A stretch of DNA of 64,000 bases from Roseateles toxinivorans (GTDB taxonomy: Bacteria; Pseudomonadota; Gammaproteobacteria; Burkholderiales; Burkholderiaceae_C), in assembly GCF_004362525.1 (NCBI RefSeq), contig NZ_SNXS01000007.1, positions 62,001 to 126,000 of the forward strand, given 5' to 3'. The notes below the pieces were generated by a model. That model was not told the origin of the DNA. It ran no database searches and saw only the letters and a program-made list of their open reading frames with translations. A program made the position numbers and the translations under genes. Shown in pieces: positions 1 through 8,894 of the stretch (its first letter is position 1; each line of letters opens with the position of its first letter).

Positions 1-529
1 CTTCGTGAGCGTCCAGCGCATCGTCGCCGCCCTGCGCCTCGCCGCCGTGATGCACGCCATGGGCCGGATGGAAGCGCTCGCCGAGTTGCAGCGGCGAGGC
101 GGCGCCGACGACAACTTCGTCGCGGGTCGCGAACCCACGGCCCTCGGCCAATCCACCCGACAGATGCTCGACCAGCGCAGCCGTCACGCCAACCACCGCC
201 TGGCCGCGATGGCTGTCGCCAAAAGCCAGCGGCGAGACGAAGGCGGCACGCGTTTCGTTGAGCAGCTTGGCGCTCAGCTCGGGGCTGAGCAGCTGGCTGC
301 CGCCGGGACGCAGGAACATGGCGGTCAGCAGCGCATCGGTGCGGCTGCCCGGTGCGGCGACGATCAGGTCGAACCTATCGGCGGCCTTGGCACTGCCCGA
401 GCGCAGCGCTCGCTCCTGCGACACGATGGCCACGGCCAGGCTCACACCGGCCGCGACCAGCAGCACGAAGGCCAGCGCGCTGTAGCGGTAGCGGCTCAGC
501 GCGGCGCGTATCACCGGCCAGGGATTCAT
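1..529 (-). CDS. ABC transporter permease, FtsX/MacB type, N-terminal part (runs off the window)
   Basis: This is the first 176 codons of an inner-membrane ABC permease; the gene continues beyond base 1. A transmembrane segment (about residues 16-35, ending VSLAVAIV) precedes a periplasmic domain typical of the MacB/FtsX family (FDLIVAAPGSRTDALLTAMF). The visible end enters a His-rich loop (HPAHGVHHGG, then DAHE). The ATG is 2 nt past the stop of the ATPase gene, so the two are translationally linked. With the DUF3299-like protein upstream, the set resembles the zinc-responsive ABC clusters of pseudomonads (PA4064-PA4066 type). The family call is firm; the zinc link is inference. Confidence 0.85.
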   Translation of the reverse strand, partial: MNPWPVIRAALSRYRYSALAFVLLVAAGVSLAVAIVSQERALRSGSAKAADRFDLIVAAPGSRTDALLTAMFLRPGGSQLLSPELSAKLLNETRAAFVSPLAFGDSHRGQAVVGVTAALVEHLSGGLAEGRGFATRDEVVVGAASPLQLGERFHPAHGVHHGGEAQGGDDALDAHE

Positions 530-531
530 GC

Positions 532-1200
532 TCACGACAAGACCCGCCCCGACTTCATCGTCAAAACCTGATCGGCCCGCGCGGACAGCCGCTCGTCATG
601 GGTGACGGTGACCACGGTCTTGCCCTGCCGGGCGATGTCCTGCAGCGCCGCGGCAATGCGCTGGCCGTTGTCGGCGTCGAGGCTTGCGGTGGGCTCGTCG
701 GCCAGCAGGATGGGTGGGTCCAGCAGCAGCGCGCGTGCCAAGGCCACACGTTGCTGTTCGCCGCGGGACAGTCGCGCCACCGGCCCGGCGCGCTGCGGCA
801 GCTCGAAGCGCGCCAGCAACTCCATGCCGCGCTGGCGCAGCGTGGTCGGCAGATGCAGGCGGCTGAACTGCGCCGGCAGCAGCACATTGGCCAGCGCGTC
901 GAGTTCATCAATCAGCCGGAAGTCCTGGAACACCATGCCGCAATGGGCCAGGCGCCAGGCATCGCGCCGGCCCTCGCTCAGGCGGTTCAGCTCGACCTCG
1001 CCAAACAGGATGCGGCCCTGCTGCGGCACGACAATGCCGGCCAGCGCATGCAGCAGCGTCGTCTTGCCCGAGCCCGAGGGGCCGACGACGGCAGTCAGCT
1101 GCCCCGGCGCAAAGCTTGCGCTGACGTCCTGCAGCGCCTGGATGGCCACACCGCCGGCATCGGCGAAGCTGGCGCTGACCGAATGGGCAGCCAGCATCAT
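532..1200 (-). CDS. ABC transporter ATP-binding protein (LolD/MacB family)
   Basis: A 222-residue nucleotide-binding subunit that would energise the neighbouring permease. Walker A is GPSGSGKT at residues 40-47. The signature is LSRGEQQRVALARAL, a variant of LSGGQ common in LolD-like ATPases. Walker B is ILLADEP, followed by TASLD and the switch histidine in VTVTHD. I chose the ATG at 1198-1200 because it overlaps the stop of the upstream gene (ATGA); the open frame extends 55 residues further but that part is unlike the family. The substrate cannot be told from the ATPase; the His-rich permease loop hints at a metal-related role. Confidence 0.93.
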   Translation of the reverse strand: MMLAAHSVSASFADAGGVAIQALQDVSASFAPGQLTAVVGPSGSGKTTLLHALAGIVVPQQGRILFGEVELNRLSEGRRDAWRLAHCGMVFQDFRLIDELDALANVLLPAQFSRLHLPTTLRQRGMELLARFELPQRAGPVARLSRGEQQRVALARALLLDPPILLADEPTASLDADNGQRIAAALQDIARQGKTVVTVTHDERLSARADQVLTMKSGRVLS

Positions 1201-1619
1201 GGCCGCTGGTAGCTGGCGTCGGTCAGGCGCACGCGGCTGACGAAGCCGGTGGCCGCGTCGGTCTGCGGGCCTATCTCCAGCCGGCCCACGACCTGTATCA
1301 ACTCGCCAGGCCGCACCGCCTCCTGGCGCTTCTTCATGCGCACGAAGATGATGGTGTCTATCCACTGGTCCTCGGACGCGCAGAAGGGGCAGGTCTCGAC
1401 CGGCGTGTTCGACAGCACGAAGAAGTCAGACTCGACCTTCAGGTGCGGCGCCATAAAGCCCTGGATGGTGACCGGCTTGCCGGCCAATTTTTTGGCCAGA
1501 TCGGAGAAGCTCAGGTCGGGCTTGTACAGCTCGAACATGCGGATGCGCGGCGGTGCCTGGGCAAGCGCCGCCACCGGCAGCAGGGCCGCCGTCAGCGCAA
1601 GGAGGCGACGCCTCAGCAT
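1197..1619 (-). CDS. Exported small protein, DUF3299-like
   Basis: A 140-residue protein with a Sec signal peptide (MLRRRLLALTAALLPVAALAQA). The mature part has a beta-rich pattern (VTIQGFMAP, FFVLSN, IIFVRMKK, ELIQVVGRLEIG) and one Cys pair in ETCPFCASEDQW. This resembles the DUF3299 family of periplasmic proteins encoded beside ABC ATPase/permease pairs in zinc-regulated loci. The CxxC could bind metal or be redox active, but no biochemical role is established. It starts 7 nt after the peptidase stop and overlaps the ATPase start by 4 nt, so all four genes look like one operon. The family assignment comes from recalled similarity and is moderate. Confidence 0.7.
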   Translation of the reverse strand: MLRRRLLALTAALLPVAALAQAPPRIRMFELYKPDLSFSDLAKKLAGKPVTIQGFMAPHLKVESDFFVLSNTPVETCPFCASEDQWIDTIIFVRMKKRQEAVRPGELIQVVGRLEIGPQTDAATGFVSRVRLTDASYQRP

Positions 1620-1626
1620 GCCGGCA

Positions 1627-2928
1627 TCACTCCATGCCCGTGACGGCCAGCACGATGCTCAAGGAGGTCTGAATGGCCTTGACCATGGGCTCCTTCTCGA
1701 CATCGATCCACTCGTCCAGCGAGTGGGCGCGGCCGCTCTTGTCCGGCGCGCCGCGGCCTATGGTGATGGCCGGGATGCCCAGGTTCATCGGCATGTTCGA
1801 GTCGGTCGAACTCCACTGGTAGCCGACCTTGTAGCCGCCGGCCTCGATCGCCGCCTTGGCGTACTGCACCAGCTCGGACTTGGCGTCGGTGTTGCCGGCC
1901 GGGCGGTCGCCGATCAGCTTGGCTTCGACGGTGATCTTGCCCTCCTTGATCGAACGGGCGAAGTTCTCGCCGTCGGCGGCCTCCTGCATGATCTTCAGCA
2001 TGCGGTCTTCGACGCGCTTCAGCTCGGGCACCGACTCCGAGCGCATGTCCACCTCCATCCAGCTGCTGACCGGGATCGAGTTGACCGAGGTGCCGCCACC
2101 GATCAGGCCGATGCTGTAGGTCGTCTTCGGCGTGGCCGGCACCTGGATGCGCGAGAACTCCACCGCCGCCTGGCCCTGGGCAAACATCGGATTGACCAGA
2201 CCGAAGGCGCCGAAGCTGTGGCCGCCGGGGCCGTTGAAGGTGACGCGGTAGCGCTTGGAGCCGACACCGCCATTGGTGATCATGTTCACGCCGCCGGACT
2301 CGACCGAGAAGAAGCTCTTGATCTTGTCCTTGTAGGCGCCCTTGGTGAACAGATGGCGCACGCCGCGTAGATCGCCCGGACCCTCTTCGCCGACGGTGCC
2401 GACGAACAGGATGTCGTCACGCGTCTTGATGCCGGCGGCCTGCATCGCGCGCACAAAACCCAACAGCACCGACAGGCTCATCGTGTCGTCGCCGACGCCG
2501 GGCGCATAGAGCTTGGTGCCCTGGCGCTTCACGGTCACATCGGTGCCGGGCGGAAACACGGTGTCCAGGTGGGCAGAGACGACGACGAACTTGCCGTCGC
2601 CGCGCGTGCCCTTGCGCAGGCCCAGCACATTGCCTTCCTCGTCGATCTTCACGTCCGCCAGGCCCACGGCCTTGAGCATCTGCTCGAAGGCCTTGGCGCG
2701 CACTTCTTCCTTGAATGGCGGCGCCGGAATCTCGGTCAGCTTGATGCCGTCTTCGACGATGCGGCCATGCTCCTTGTCTATGGTCGCGGCGGCGGCCTTG
2801 AATGCCGGGCTGGCGAGGATGCGTTCGACCTCGGCCGCCGGATTGGCGCCCTGGGCAGAGGCCGGGGCGCCAAGAAGCGCGGTGCTGGCGGCCAGGGCCA
2901 GCAGGGACAAGCGTGCTGCGATTTGCAT
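1627..2928 (-). CDS. Exported M20 family metallopeptidase
   Basis: A 433-residue zinc peptidase of the M20/ArgE/DapE/CPDG2 superfamily, with a signal peptide ending at about residue 25 (APASAQ). Visible metal and catalytic elements are SAHLDTV (H120, D122), the GVGDDTM segment (D147/D148), GTVGEEGPGD (catalytic and metal Glu 181/182), SVESGG, and a C-terminal His in GRAHSLDEW. The dimerisation domain lies in between (GPGGHSFG). I took the ATG at 2926-2928 because it starts the signal peptide; the frame runs 16 codons further upstream. It is the first gene of the probable operon with the DUF3299-like protein and ABC genes. The peptide substrate is unknown. Confidence 0.92.
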   Translation of the reverse strand: MQIAARLSLLALAASTALLGAPASAQGANPAAEVERILASPAFKAAAATIDKEHGRIVEDGIKLTEIPAPPFKEEVRAKAFEQMLKAVGLADVKIDEEGNVLGLRKGTRGDGKFVVVSAHLDTVFPPGTDVTVKRQGTKLYAPGVGDDTMSLSVLLGFVRAMQAAGIKTRDDILFVGTVGEEGPGDLRGVRHLFTKGAYKDKIKSFFSVESGGVNMITNGGVGSKRYRVTFNGPGGHSFGAFGLVNPMFAQGQAAVEFSRIQVPATPKTTYSIGLIGGGTSVNSIPVSSWMEVDMRSESVPELKRVEDRMLKIMQEAADGENFARSIKEGKITVEAKLIGDRPAGNTDAKSELVQYAKAAIEAGGYKVGYQWSSTDSNMPMNLGIPAITIGRGAPDKSGRAHSLDEWIDVEKEPMVKAIQTSLSIVLAVTGME

Positions 2929-3067
2929 GGATCGATCTCTCGGGGTGTGGGGAGTTCGGTCCAGTGTATCGAGCAACGGGCGTCCAAAACGGTGCGCCGA
3001 GCACGGTCCGGCACGCCGGTGCGGTAACCGGCATGCGAGGGCGATAGGCGATGCCTTGCGCCGCCGC

Positions 3068-4141
3068 TCAGGGCGTGATGGCCACTTTCAGCACACCATC
3101 GCGCTGGTGGCTGAACAGATCATAGGCGGCCTCGATATCGTCCAGCTTGTAGCGGTGCGTGACCATCGCGCCGAGATCGATGCGACCGCTCTCGATCACA
3201 GACATCAGCCTTCGCATGCGCTCCTTGCCGCCCGGGCACAGCGTGGTGATGATGCGATGGTCGCCCAAGCCGGCGGCAAAAGCGCCGAGCGGGATGTGCA
3301 GGTCGGTCGAGTACACGCCGAGGCTGGACAGCGTGCCGCCCGGCCGCAGCACGCGCAGGCAGGCCTCGAAGGTCTGCTGCGTGCCCAGCGCCTCGATCGC
3401 CACGTCAACGCCGCGCCCGCCGGTCAGCCGCAGAATCTCCTCGACCGGGTCGCATTGGCTGGCGTCGATCACATGATCGGCGCCCATCTGCGCCGCCGTC
3501 TGCAGGCGGCCGGCCAGCCGGTCCACAGCGATCACCACCGCGGCGCCACTGAGCTTGGCCCCGGCCGTTGCGCACAGGCCGATCGGGCCCTGGGCGAACA
3601 CCGCCACCACATCGCCAATGCGTATCTCCGCTCGCTCGGCGCCGCTGAAGCCGGTGGACATGATGTCGGGGCACATCAGCACCTGCTCGTCGCTCAGCGC
3701 ATCGGGCACCGGTGCCAGATTGACCATCGCATCCGGCACCAGTACGTACTCGGCCTGGCAGCCATCGATGGTGTTGCCGAACTTCCAGCCGCCCATGGGC
3801 TTCCAGCCATGGGCGGTGCCGGCGCCGTCCTGCGAGCAGGCGCCGCACAGGCAGGCGTTGCTCCAGCCGCTGGGCGTGATGGCCCCCGCGATCACGCGCT
3901 GCCCCTCGCGATAGCCGGTGACGGCGCTGCCCAGCTTCTCGATCACGCCCACAGGCTCGTGGCCTATCGTCAGGCCCCGGGCTACCGGGTATTCGCCCTT
4001 CAGGATGTGCACATCGGTGCCGCAGATCGTGGTCGTGGTCACGCGCATCAGCGCGTCCAGCGGCCCGACATCCGGTATCGGCTTATCCTCCAGCACGATA
4101 CGGCCGGGCTCCACAAATACGGCTGCTCTCATCAAGGTCAT
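3068..4141 (-). CDS. Zinc-dependent secondary alcohol dehydrogenase (isopropanol dehydrogenase-like)
   Basis: A 357-residue medium-chain dehydrogenase. Catalytic zinc ligands are Cys40 (TTICGTDVH) and His61/Glu62 (GHEP). The cofactor-binding turn is AQGPIGLCATAGAKLSGA (about 184-201). Segments GWKFGNTIDG, TLCPGGKERMRRL and MVTHRYKLDDIEAAY closely recall the bacterial NADP-dependent secondary alcohol dehydrogenases. The structural-zinc lobe is incomplete: the CLCGAC segment (97-102) has three cysteines rather than the usual four. The start at 4139-4141 has a good AGGAG upstream; the open frame extends 23 codons further. The gene is divergent from the P-type ATPase, with about 130 bp between starts. 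Substrate range is not deducible. Confidence 0.9.
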   Translation of the reverse strand: MTLMRAAVFVEPGRIVLEDKPIPDVGPLDALMRVTTTTICGTDVHILKGEYPVARGLTIGHEPVGVIEKLGSAVTGYREGQRVIAGAITPSGWSNACLCGACSQDGAGTAHGWKPMGGWKFGNTIDGCQAEYVLVPDAMVNLAPVPDALSDEQVLMCPDIMSTGFSGAERAEIRIGDVVAVFAQGPIGLCATAGAKLSGAAVVIAVDRLAGRLQTAAQMGADHVIDASQCDPVEEILRLTGGRGVDVAIEALGTQQTFEACLRVLRPGGTLSSLGVYSTDLHIPLGAFAAGLGDHRIITTLCPGGKERMRRLMSVIESGRIDLGAMVTHRYKLDDIEAAYDLFSHQRDGVLKVAITP

Positions 4142-4275
4142 GGCGCGCTCCTGTCCATTGGAACGACCATTCTTCGCCGCGATCGGGCCGCGCGCCTTGC
4201 GAACGATCAAGCCAGAGGCCGCAAGGTCGTCGCATCATGGCCACGGCAAGTCGGCTTCCTGCCGACAAGTCCTGC

Positions 4276-6921
4276 ATGAACAGTCACCCACCCGCAACAC
4301 CCTGGCACGAACTCGAGGCCCAGCACATCGCCGCCCAGCATGGCGTTGACCTGGGCCTGGGCCTGCCCCATGCCGAGGCGCTGCAGCGGGCCGGGCAGCA
4401 CGGCCCCAACGAGCTTCAGGCCAAGGCAAGACCCGGCCCCTGGACCCTGCTGGTCGAGCAGTTCAAGGACTTCATGGTGCTGGTGCTGCTGGCCGCAGCC
4501 GTGATTTCGGGGCTGATCGGCGACCTGACCGACACACTGGTGATCCTGGTCATCGTGCTGCTCAACGCCGGCATCGGCTTTGTGCAGAGCTGGCGCGCCG
4601 ACCAGGCCATGGCGGCGCTGCAGCAGCTTGCCGCAGCCCAGGCCACCGTGCTGCGCGACGGTCAGCCGCAACTGGTCGCAGCGAGCACCCTGGTGCCGGG
4701 CGATGTGGTGTTGCTGGAGGCCGGCAACCAGGTGCCGGCCGATCTGCGCCTGTTCGAGATTGCACAACTGCATCTGGATGAATCGGCGCTGACCGGCGAA
4801 TCGGTCACCGCCCCCAAAGCCGTCGCGCCGCTGCCCGCCGGCGAGGCCGCAGCCCAGGCGCTGGGCGACCGCCTCAATATGGCCTTCAAGGGCACCACGG
4901 CCACGCGCGGCCGGGGCCGCGGCCTGGTGGTGGCCACCGGCATGCACACCGAGCTGGGCAAGGTAGCCAGGCTGCTCGACGGCGCCGATCGCAGCACCCC
5001 GCTACAGCAGCGCCTGGCCGCCTTCGGCAAGCGACTGAGCATTGGCGTGCTCATGATCTGCGCGCTGATCTTCGGCGTGGGCTTGCTGCGCGGCGAGCCG
5101 CCGCTGCTGATGCTGCTCACCGCCATCAGCCTGGCAGTGGCGGCCATTCCGGAGGCGCTGCCCGCCGTCGTCACCGTGCTTCTGGCCCTGGGCGCGCGGC
5201 GCATGGTGGCGGTGCAGGTGCTGGTGCGCCGCCTGCCGGCGGTGGAGACCCTTGGCTCCGTCAGCACCATCTGCTCCGACAAGACCGGCACGCTGACGCA
5301 GAACCGCATGCATGCCGAGCTGGTACTGGCCCAGGACGAGCGCTGGGTGCCCGGCGATGCAGCCGTCACGCCGATGCAGGCGGAAACGCTGCGCGCCGCG
5401 GCGCTGTGCAATGACGCCCGCCCGGCCGAGGCCAATCCGGATGAATGGACCGGCGACCCGACAGAAACCGCCCTGGTGCTGGCCGCCCTGTCGGCAAAAC
5501 TGGACAAGACCCGGCTCGATGCCGAGGCCCCGCGCGTGCAGGAACAGCCCTTCGACTCCGAGCGCAAGCGCATGACCACCTTCCATCGCAGCGGAGAGCA
5601 CTTCGTGGCCTACACCAAGGGCGCGCCCGAGTCGCTGCTGCCCTGCTGCACCGCGCAGTGGACGCCGCAGGGCCCGCAGCCGCTGGACGCCACCGCGCTG
5701 CTCGCAGCGGCCGAAGCGCTGGCCGCCCAGGGCCTGCGAGTGTTGGGCCTGGCGCGTCGCGATCACCCGCAGTTGCCCGACACCAACTCGATAGCCGCGG
5801 TGGAAAGCGAGCTGCACTGGCTGGGCCTGATCGCCCTGATCGACCCGCCCCGCCCCGAGGCCAAGGCCGCCGTGCGCGATTGCATCAGCGCCGGCATCAC
5901 GCCGGTGATGATCACCGGCGACCATCCGGCCACGGCCGTGGCCATCGCGCACCGGCTCGGCATCGTGAGCGATGCGAACGCCACTGTGCTGACCGGCCAA
6001 CAGCTGGCTGCGATGGACGAGGCCGCCCTGCGGGCGCAGGTGCTGCAGGTGCGCGTCTATGCCCGCGTCGACCCGGCGCAGAAGATTCGCATCGTCGAGG
6101 CGCTGCAGGCCGGCGGCCAGTTCGTTGCGATGACCGGTGATGGCGTCAATGACGCACCGGCGCTGAAGCGCGCCGACATCGGCGTGGCCATGGGCCGCGG
6201 CGGCACCGACGTGGCCCGCGAGTCCGCCAGCCTGGTGCTGCTGGACGACAACTTCGCCAGCATCGTCGGCGCGGTGCGCGAAGGTCGGCGCATCTACGAC
6301 AACATCCGCAAGTTCGTGCGCTATGCGATGACCGGCAACTCGGGCGAGGTCTGGACCATTTTCCTGGCGCCGCTGTTCCTGCTGCCGATACCGCTGCTGC
6401 CGATCCACATCCTGTGGGTCAATCTCGTCACCGACGGCCTGCCCGGCCTGGCCCTGGCCGCCGAACCGGCCGAGCCCGGCCTGATGCAGCGCCCGCCGCG
6501 CCCACCCGCCGAGAGCCTGTTCGCCCAAGGCATGTGGCAGCACATCCTCGGCTTCGGCCTATTGATTGCCGCCCTGTGCCTGGGCGTGCAGCACTGGGCC
6601 ATCGCCAGCGGCCACGCGCACTGGCAGACCATGGTCTTCACCGTGCTGACCCTGGCGCAGATGGCCCACGTGCTGGCCATACGCTCCGAGCACCTGCCAC
6701 TGTGGCGCATCGGCCTGCGCAGCAATCTGCCGCTGCTGGGCGCCGTGCTGTTCACCTTCGCGCTGCAACTGGCCATCATCTACGTGCCGGTGCTGCAGGC
6801 CATCTTCAAGACCCAGGCGCTCAGCCTGGGGGAGCTGGGCATCTGCATCGCCGCCGCGGCGGTGGTGGGAGTGGCGGTGGAGCTGGAGAAGCTCTGGCGC
6901 CGGCGCTCCCGCCTCAAATGA
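4276..6921 (+). CDS. P-type ATPase, P2A class, probable Ca2+ exporter
   Basis: An 881-residue cation-transporting ATPase of the inner membrane. Key motifs are TGES (actuator domain), CSDKTGTLTQNRM with phosphorylated Asp335, ITGDHPATA and MTGDGVNDAPALKRADIGVAMG. The calcium ligands known from SERCA are matched: PEALP in M4, GNSGEVW in M5 (Asn and Glu) and NLVTDGLP in M6 (Asn, Thr, Asp). This argues for Ca2+ rather than heavy metals or K+. An in-frame ATG at 4237 gives 13 more residues. I preferred 4276 because MNSHPPATPWHEL looks like a normal family N terminus, but no clear Shine-Dalgarno supports either. A small hairpin (GTCGGC/GCCGAC, 4250-4266) lies just before 4276. The 3' end overlaps the convergent PEP-CTERM gene by 8 bp. 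Confidence 0.94.
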   Translation: MNSHPPATPWHELEAQHIAAQHGVDLGLGLPHAEALQRAGQHGPNELQAKARPGPWTLLVEQFKDFMVLVLLAAAVISGLIGDLTDTLVILVIVLLNAGIGFVQSWRADQAMAALQQLAAAQATVLRDGQPQLVAASTLVPGDVVLLEAGNQVPADLRLFEIAQLHLDESALTGESVTAPKAVAPLPAGEAAAQALGDRLNMAFKGTTATRGRGRGLVVATGMHTELGKVARLLDGADRSTPLQQRLAAFGKRLSIGVLMICALIFGVGLLRGEPPLLMLLTAISLAVAAIPEALPAVVTVLLALGARRMVAVQVLVRRLPAVETLGSVSTICSDKTGTLTQNRMHAELVLAQDERWVPGDAAVTPMQAETLRAAALCNDARPAEANPDEWTGDPTETALVLAALSAKLDKTRLDAEAPRVQEQPFDSERKRMTTFHRSGEHFVAYTKGAPESLLPCCTAQWTPQGPQPLDATALLAAAEALAAQGLRVLGLARRDHPQLPDTNSIAAVESELHWLGLIALIDPPRPEAKAAVRDCISAGITPVMITGDHPATAVAIAHRLGIVSDANATVLTGQQLAAMDEAALRAQVLQVRVYARVDPAQKIRIVEALQAGGQFVAMTGDGVNDAPALKRADIGVAMGRGGTDVARESASLVLLDDNFASIVGAVREGRRIYDNIRKFVRYAMTGNSGEVWTIFLAPLFLLPIPLLPIHILWVNLVTDGLPGLALAAEPAEPGLMQRPPRPPAESLFAQGMWQHILGFGLLIAALCLGVQHWAIASGHAHWQTMVFTVLTLAQMAHVLAIRSEHLPLWRIGLRSNLPLLGAVLFTFALQLAIIYVPVLQAIFKTQALSLGELGICIAAAAVVGVAVELEKLWRRRSRLK

Positions 6922-7600
6922 GGCGGCGCCGCCCAAGCCAGCCGACCAGGGCCAACCCGCCCAGCATCAGCGCATAGGTCGCAGGCTCGGGCACCGGCTC
7001 CGCCACCACGGTGATGTCCATCATCGTCACCGTGCCCGGCGAGTAGCCCGCGCTGCGGTAAAAGCTGATGCTCAGCGTCTGGCCCGCCGTCACCGCCAGG
7101 TCGTCCAGCGCGAAGCTGTAGCGGTTGGCGTAGTCCTGATGCTGGGCGAAGGACACTGCGGTCGACAGCAGCGTGCTGGCGCCCAGCATGACGGTGACAT
7201 CATTGCTGCGCTGCAGCGAAGGCTGGCCGTAGTAGAAATAGCCGCTGAGATCGATGGTACCGGTGATCGGCGAGGTCCAGCTCAGCACCGCCTCGCCGGA
7301 GCCCCCCGCCCCGTTGAAACCGTCGTAGGAGTGGACCGCGATGTCCGTCCCACTGCCACCCGGCTGCCAGAACACCGGGAGGAAGGCGCCAGTGTTGGGC
7401 GAGGGCGCGTAGCCCGCGCTGCCGCTGAGCGGCGCCATCGAGGCCCAGTAGGGCAGCAGGGTGCTGCCGCTCAGGAAGGACCAGGCGCCATTGGGATTGG
7501 GGCCACCATTCCAGTCGGCGACCAGACCGTAGGTCGCGGCCGAAGCGGGCAGAGTGGCCGCCAGGGTCAGCGCGGCCAGCGTGCAGCGGGCAATGGACAT
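6914..7600 (-). CDS. PEP-CTERM sorting domain protein
   Basis: A 228-residue secreted protein with a signal peptide (MSIARCTLAALTLAATLPASA) and a C-terminal exosortase signal: VPEPATYAL, a hydrophobic stretch (MLGGLALVGWLG) and a terminal RRRLI. By family knowledge such proteins are cleaved and anchored or released by an exosortase (EpsH/XrtA type), often in exopolysaccharide-forming bacteria. The middle is rich in Gly, Ser, Thr and Tyr with a beta-sandwich look (SGYFYYGQPSLQRSNDVTVMLG) and no recognised catalytic motif. GGAGAAACCC precedes the ATG. No exosortase gene lies in the window. Confidence 0.9.
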   Translation of the reverse strand: MSIARCTLAALTLAATLPASAATYGLVADWNGGPNPNGAWSFLSGSTLLPYWASMAPLSGSAGYAPSPNTGAFLPVFWQPGGSGTDIAVHSYDGFNGAGGSGEAVLSWTSPITGTIDLSGYFYYGQPSLQRSNDVTVMLGASTLLSTAVSFAQHQDYANRYSFALDDLAVTAGQTLSISFYRSAGYSPGTVTMMDITVVAEPVPEPATYALMLGGLALVGWLGRRRLI

Positions 7601-7807
7601 GGGTTTCTCCTGCGTTGATCGTCAGCAAAGGAGGTCAGCGCCAGCCGCGCTTGCACCCAGCTAAAGTATAGGCATCGGGCCGGCGTCTGTGCATTGCCAT
7701 CGGTCAACGCGCGGGCGCCCCCCCCCGAATGAAGGGGTAGGGTGAGGGCACAAGCACAATGCTGGGCTTTCACCGCCCGAGCGGACCGGATGCGCCAGGC
7801 CCATGCC

Positions 7808-8359
7808 ATGACGAACACCTCGAACGACACCACCGCACTGATACTCATCGACATGCAGCAAGGCATGGCCGCGGCGACCAGCCCGCGCAACAACCCCGAG
7901 GCCGAGGCCCGCATCGCCGAGTTGCTGACCGCCTGGCGCGAGCGCGGGCAGCCCGTGGTGCATGTGCGCCACCTGTCGCGCACGCCGGGCTCGCCCTTCT
8001 GGCCCGGCCAGGCCGGCGCCGAGTTCCAGGCGCTCCTGGCACCGCTGCCTAGCGAGCATGTGGTGGACAAGCATGTCACCGACGCCTTCGCCCACACGGG
8101 TCTGGAGCGCTGGCTGCACCAGCGCGGCATTCGCCGCCTGGTGTTCGTCGGCGTCAGCACGAATATGTCGGTCGAGGCCACGGTGCGCAGCGCCGGCTGC
8201 CTGGGCTTTGACTGCCAGGTCGTCGCCGATGCCTGCTACTGCTTTGACCGCCCCGACCTCGATGGCCGCCCGCGCAATGCCGAAGACCTGCACCGCGTCG
8301 CCCTGGCCAATCTGCAGGGCGAATACGGGCAGGTCTGTCAGAGCACCGAGCTGCTATAG
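7808..8359 (+). CDS. Isochorismatase-like hydrolase family protein with Ser in place of the catalytic Cys
   Basis: A 183-residue alpha/beta protein of the cysteine hydrolase/isochorismatase family. The N-terminal strand with the catalytic Asp is ALILIDMQQGM, and the Lys of the triad is probably in VVDKHVTDAF. The nucleophile segment reads VFVGVSTNMSVEATVRSAG, where many members have TNxCV; here the expected Cys is Ser. Members without the Cys exist (isochorismatase itself), so the protein may be a hydrolase of another kind or use a different mechanism. The start is set at MTNTSNDTT; an open frame extends 22 codons upstream. A run of nine C lies at 7718-7726. The gene stands alone between oppositely oriented genes. 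Confidence 0.82.
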   Translation: MTNTSNDTTALILIDMQQGMAAATSPRNNPEAEARIAELLTAWRERGQPVVHVRHLSRTPGSPFWPGQAGAEFQALLAPLPSEHVVDKHVTDAFAHTGLERWLHQRGIRRLVFVGVSTNMSVEATVRSAGCLGFDCQVVADACYCFDRPDLDGRPRNAEDLHRVALANLQGEYGQVCQSTELL

Positions 8360-8391
8360 CTCGGAAGGCTGTAATGCCTCAGAAATGAGTC

Positions 8392-8733
8392 CTACCAGCC
8401 GACGCCGTAGTAGTCATAGACCTTGCGGCCGTAATCGTCGGAATAGACCGGCTCGTTGCTGGACTCATAGCGCGGCGCCTTCTCGAGCTGATCCGCGCCC
8501 AGCGGCACGACATAGCCATCGAGCGTGGTGTCGTACTTCAGCATGCTCCAAGGGATGGGATAGCGGTCGGTGCCCATGCCCAGGAAGCCGCCAAACTCCA
8601 GCGCCGCATAGCGCACCAGGCCGGTGCGCTTGTCAATCATCAGGTCGTCGATCGAACCCAGCTTGTCGCCGTTGGCGTTGTATACCGAGGTGCCTTCGAC
8701 CTTGTCAGAGGAAATGACGGGATTGCTGCTCAT
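8392..8733 (-). CDS. PRC-barrel domain protein
   Basis: A 113-residue protein made almost entirely of one PRC-barrel (VEGTSVYNANGDKLGSIDDL, RTGLVRYAALEFGGFLGMG, YPIPWSMLKYD). This fold occurs in the H subunit of photosynthetic reaction centres, in RimM and in many small stress-linked soil and freshwater proteins. The Tyr/Asp-rich tail (YSDDYGRKVYDYYGVGW) has no assigned role. A strong AGGAGG stands before the ATG. It lies next to an OsmB-like lipoprotein gene, a pairing consistent with envelope or osmotic stress, though this is only contextual. No signal peptide, so it is probably cytoplasmic. Confidence 0.88.
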   Translation of the reverse strand: MSSNPVISSDKVEGTSVYNANGDKLGSIDDLMIDKRTGLVRYAALEFGGFLGMGTDRYPIPWSMLKYDTTLDGYVVPLGADQLEKAPRYESSNEPVYSDDYGRKVYDYYGVGW

Positions 8734-8894
8734 AGGGAGCCTCCTTGAATGAACGTGGATGAAAGAAACAGACTGCTGCGGACGGTTGGATTCCTGCTGC
8801 CTGTGTTCTATTTATGGCCTCGCATCGGCCCGGACTCCATCAGTCCGCAGCCAGACTTTTTGTAGGGCGGGGCCTACGGCCAGGTCTGGACCCT

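Noticed and set aside
8862-8877. GTAGGGCGGGGCCTAC as a third REP element
   Set aside because: It begins GTAG and ends CTAC but the arms are only 5 bp and do not match the CCCGGAT core of the other two.
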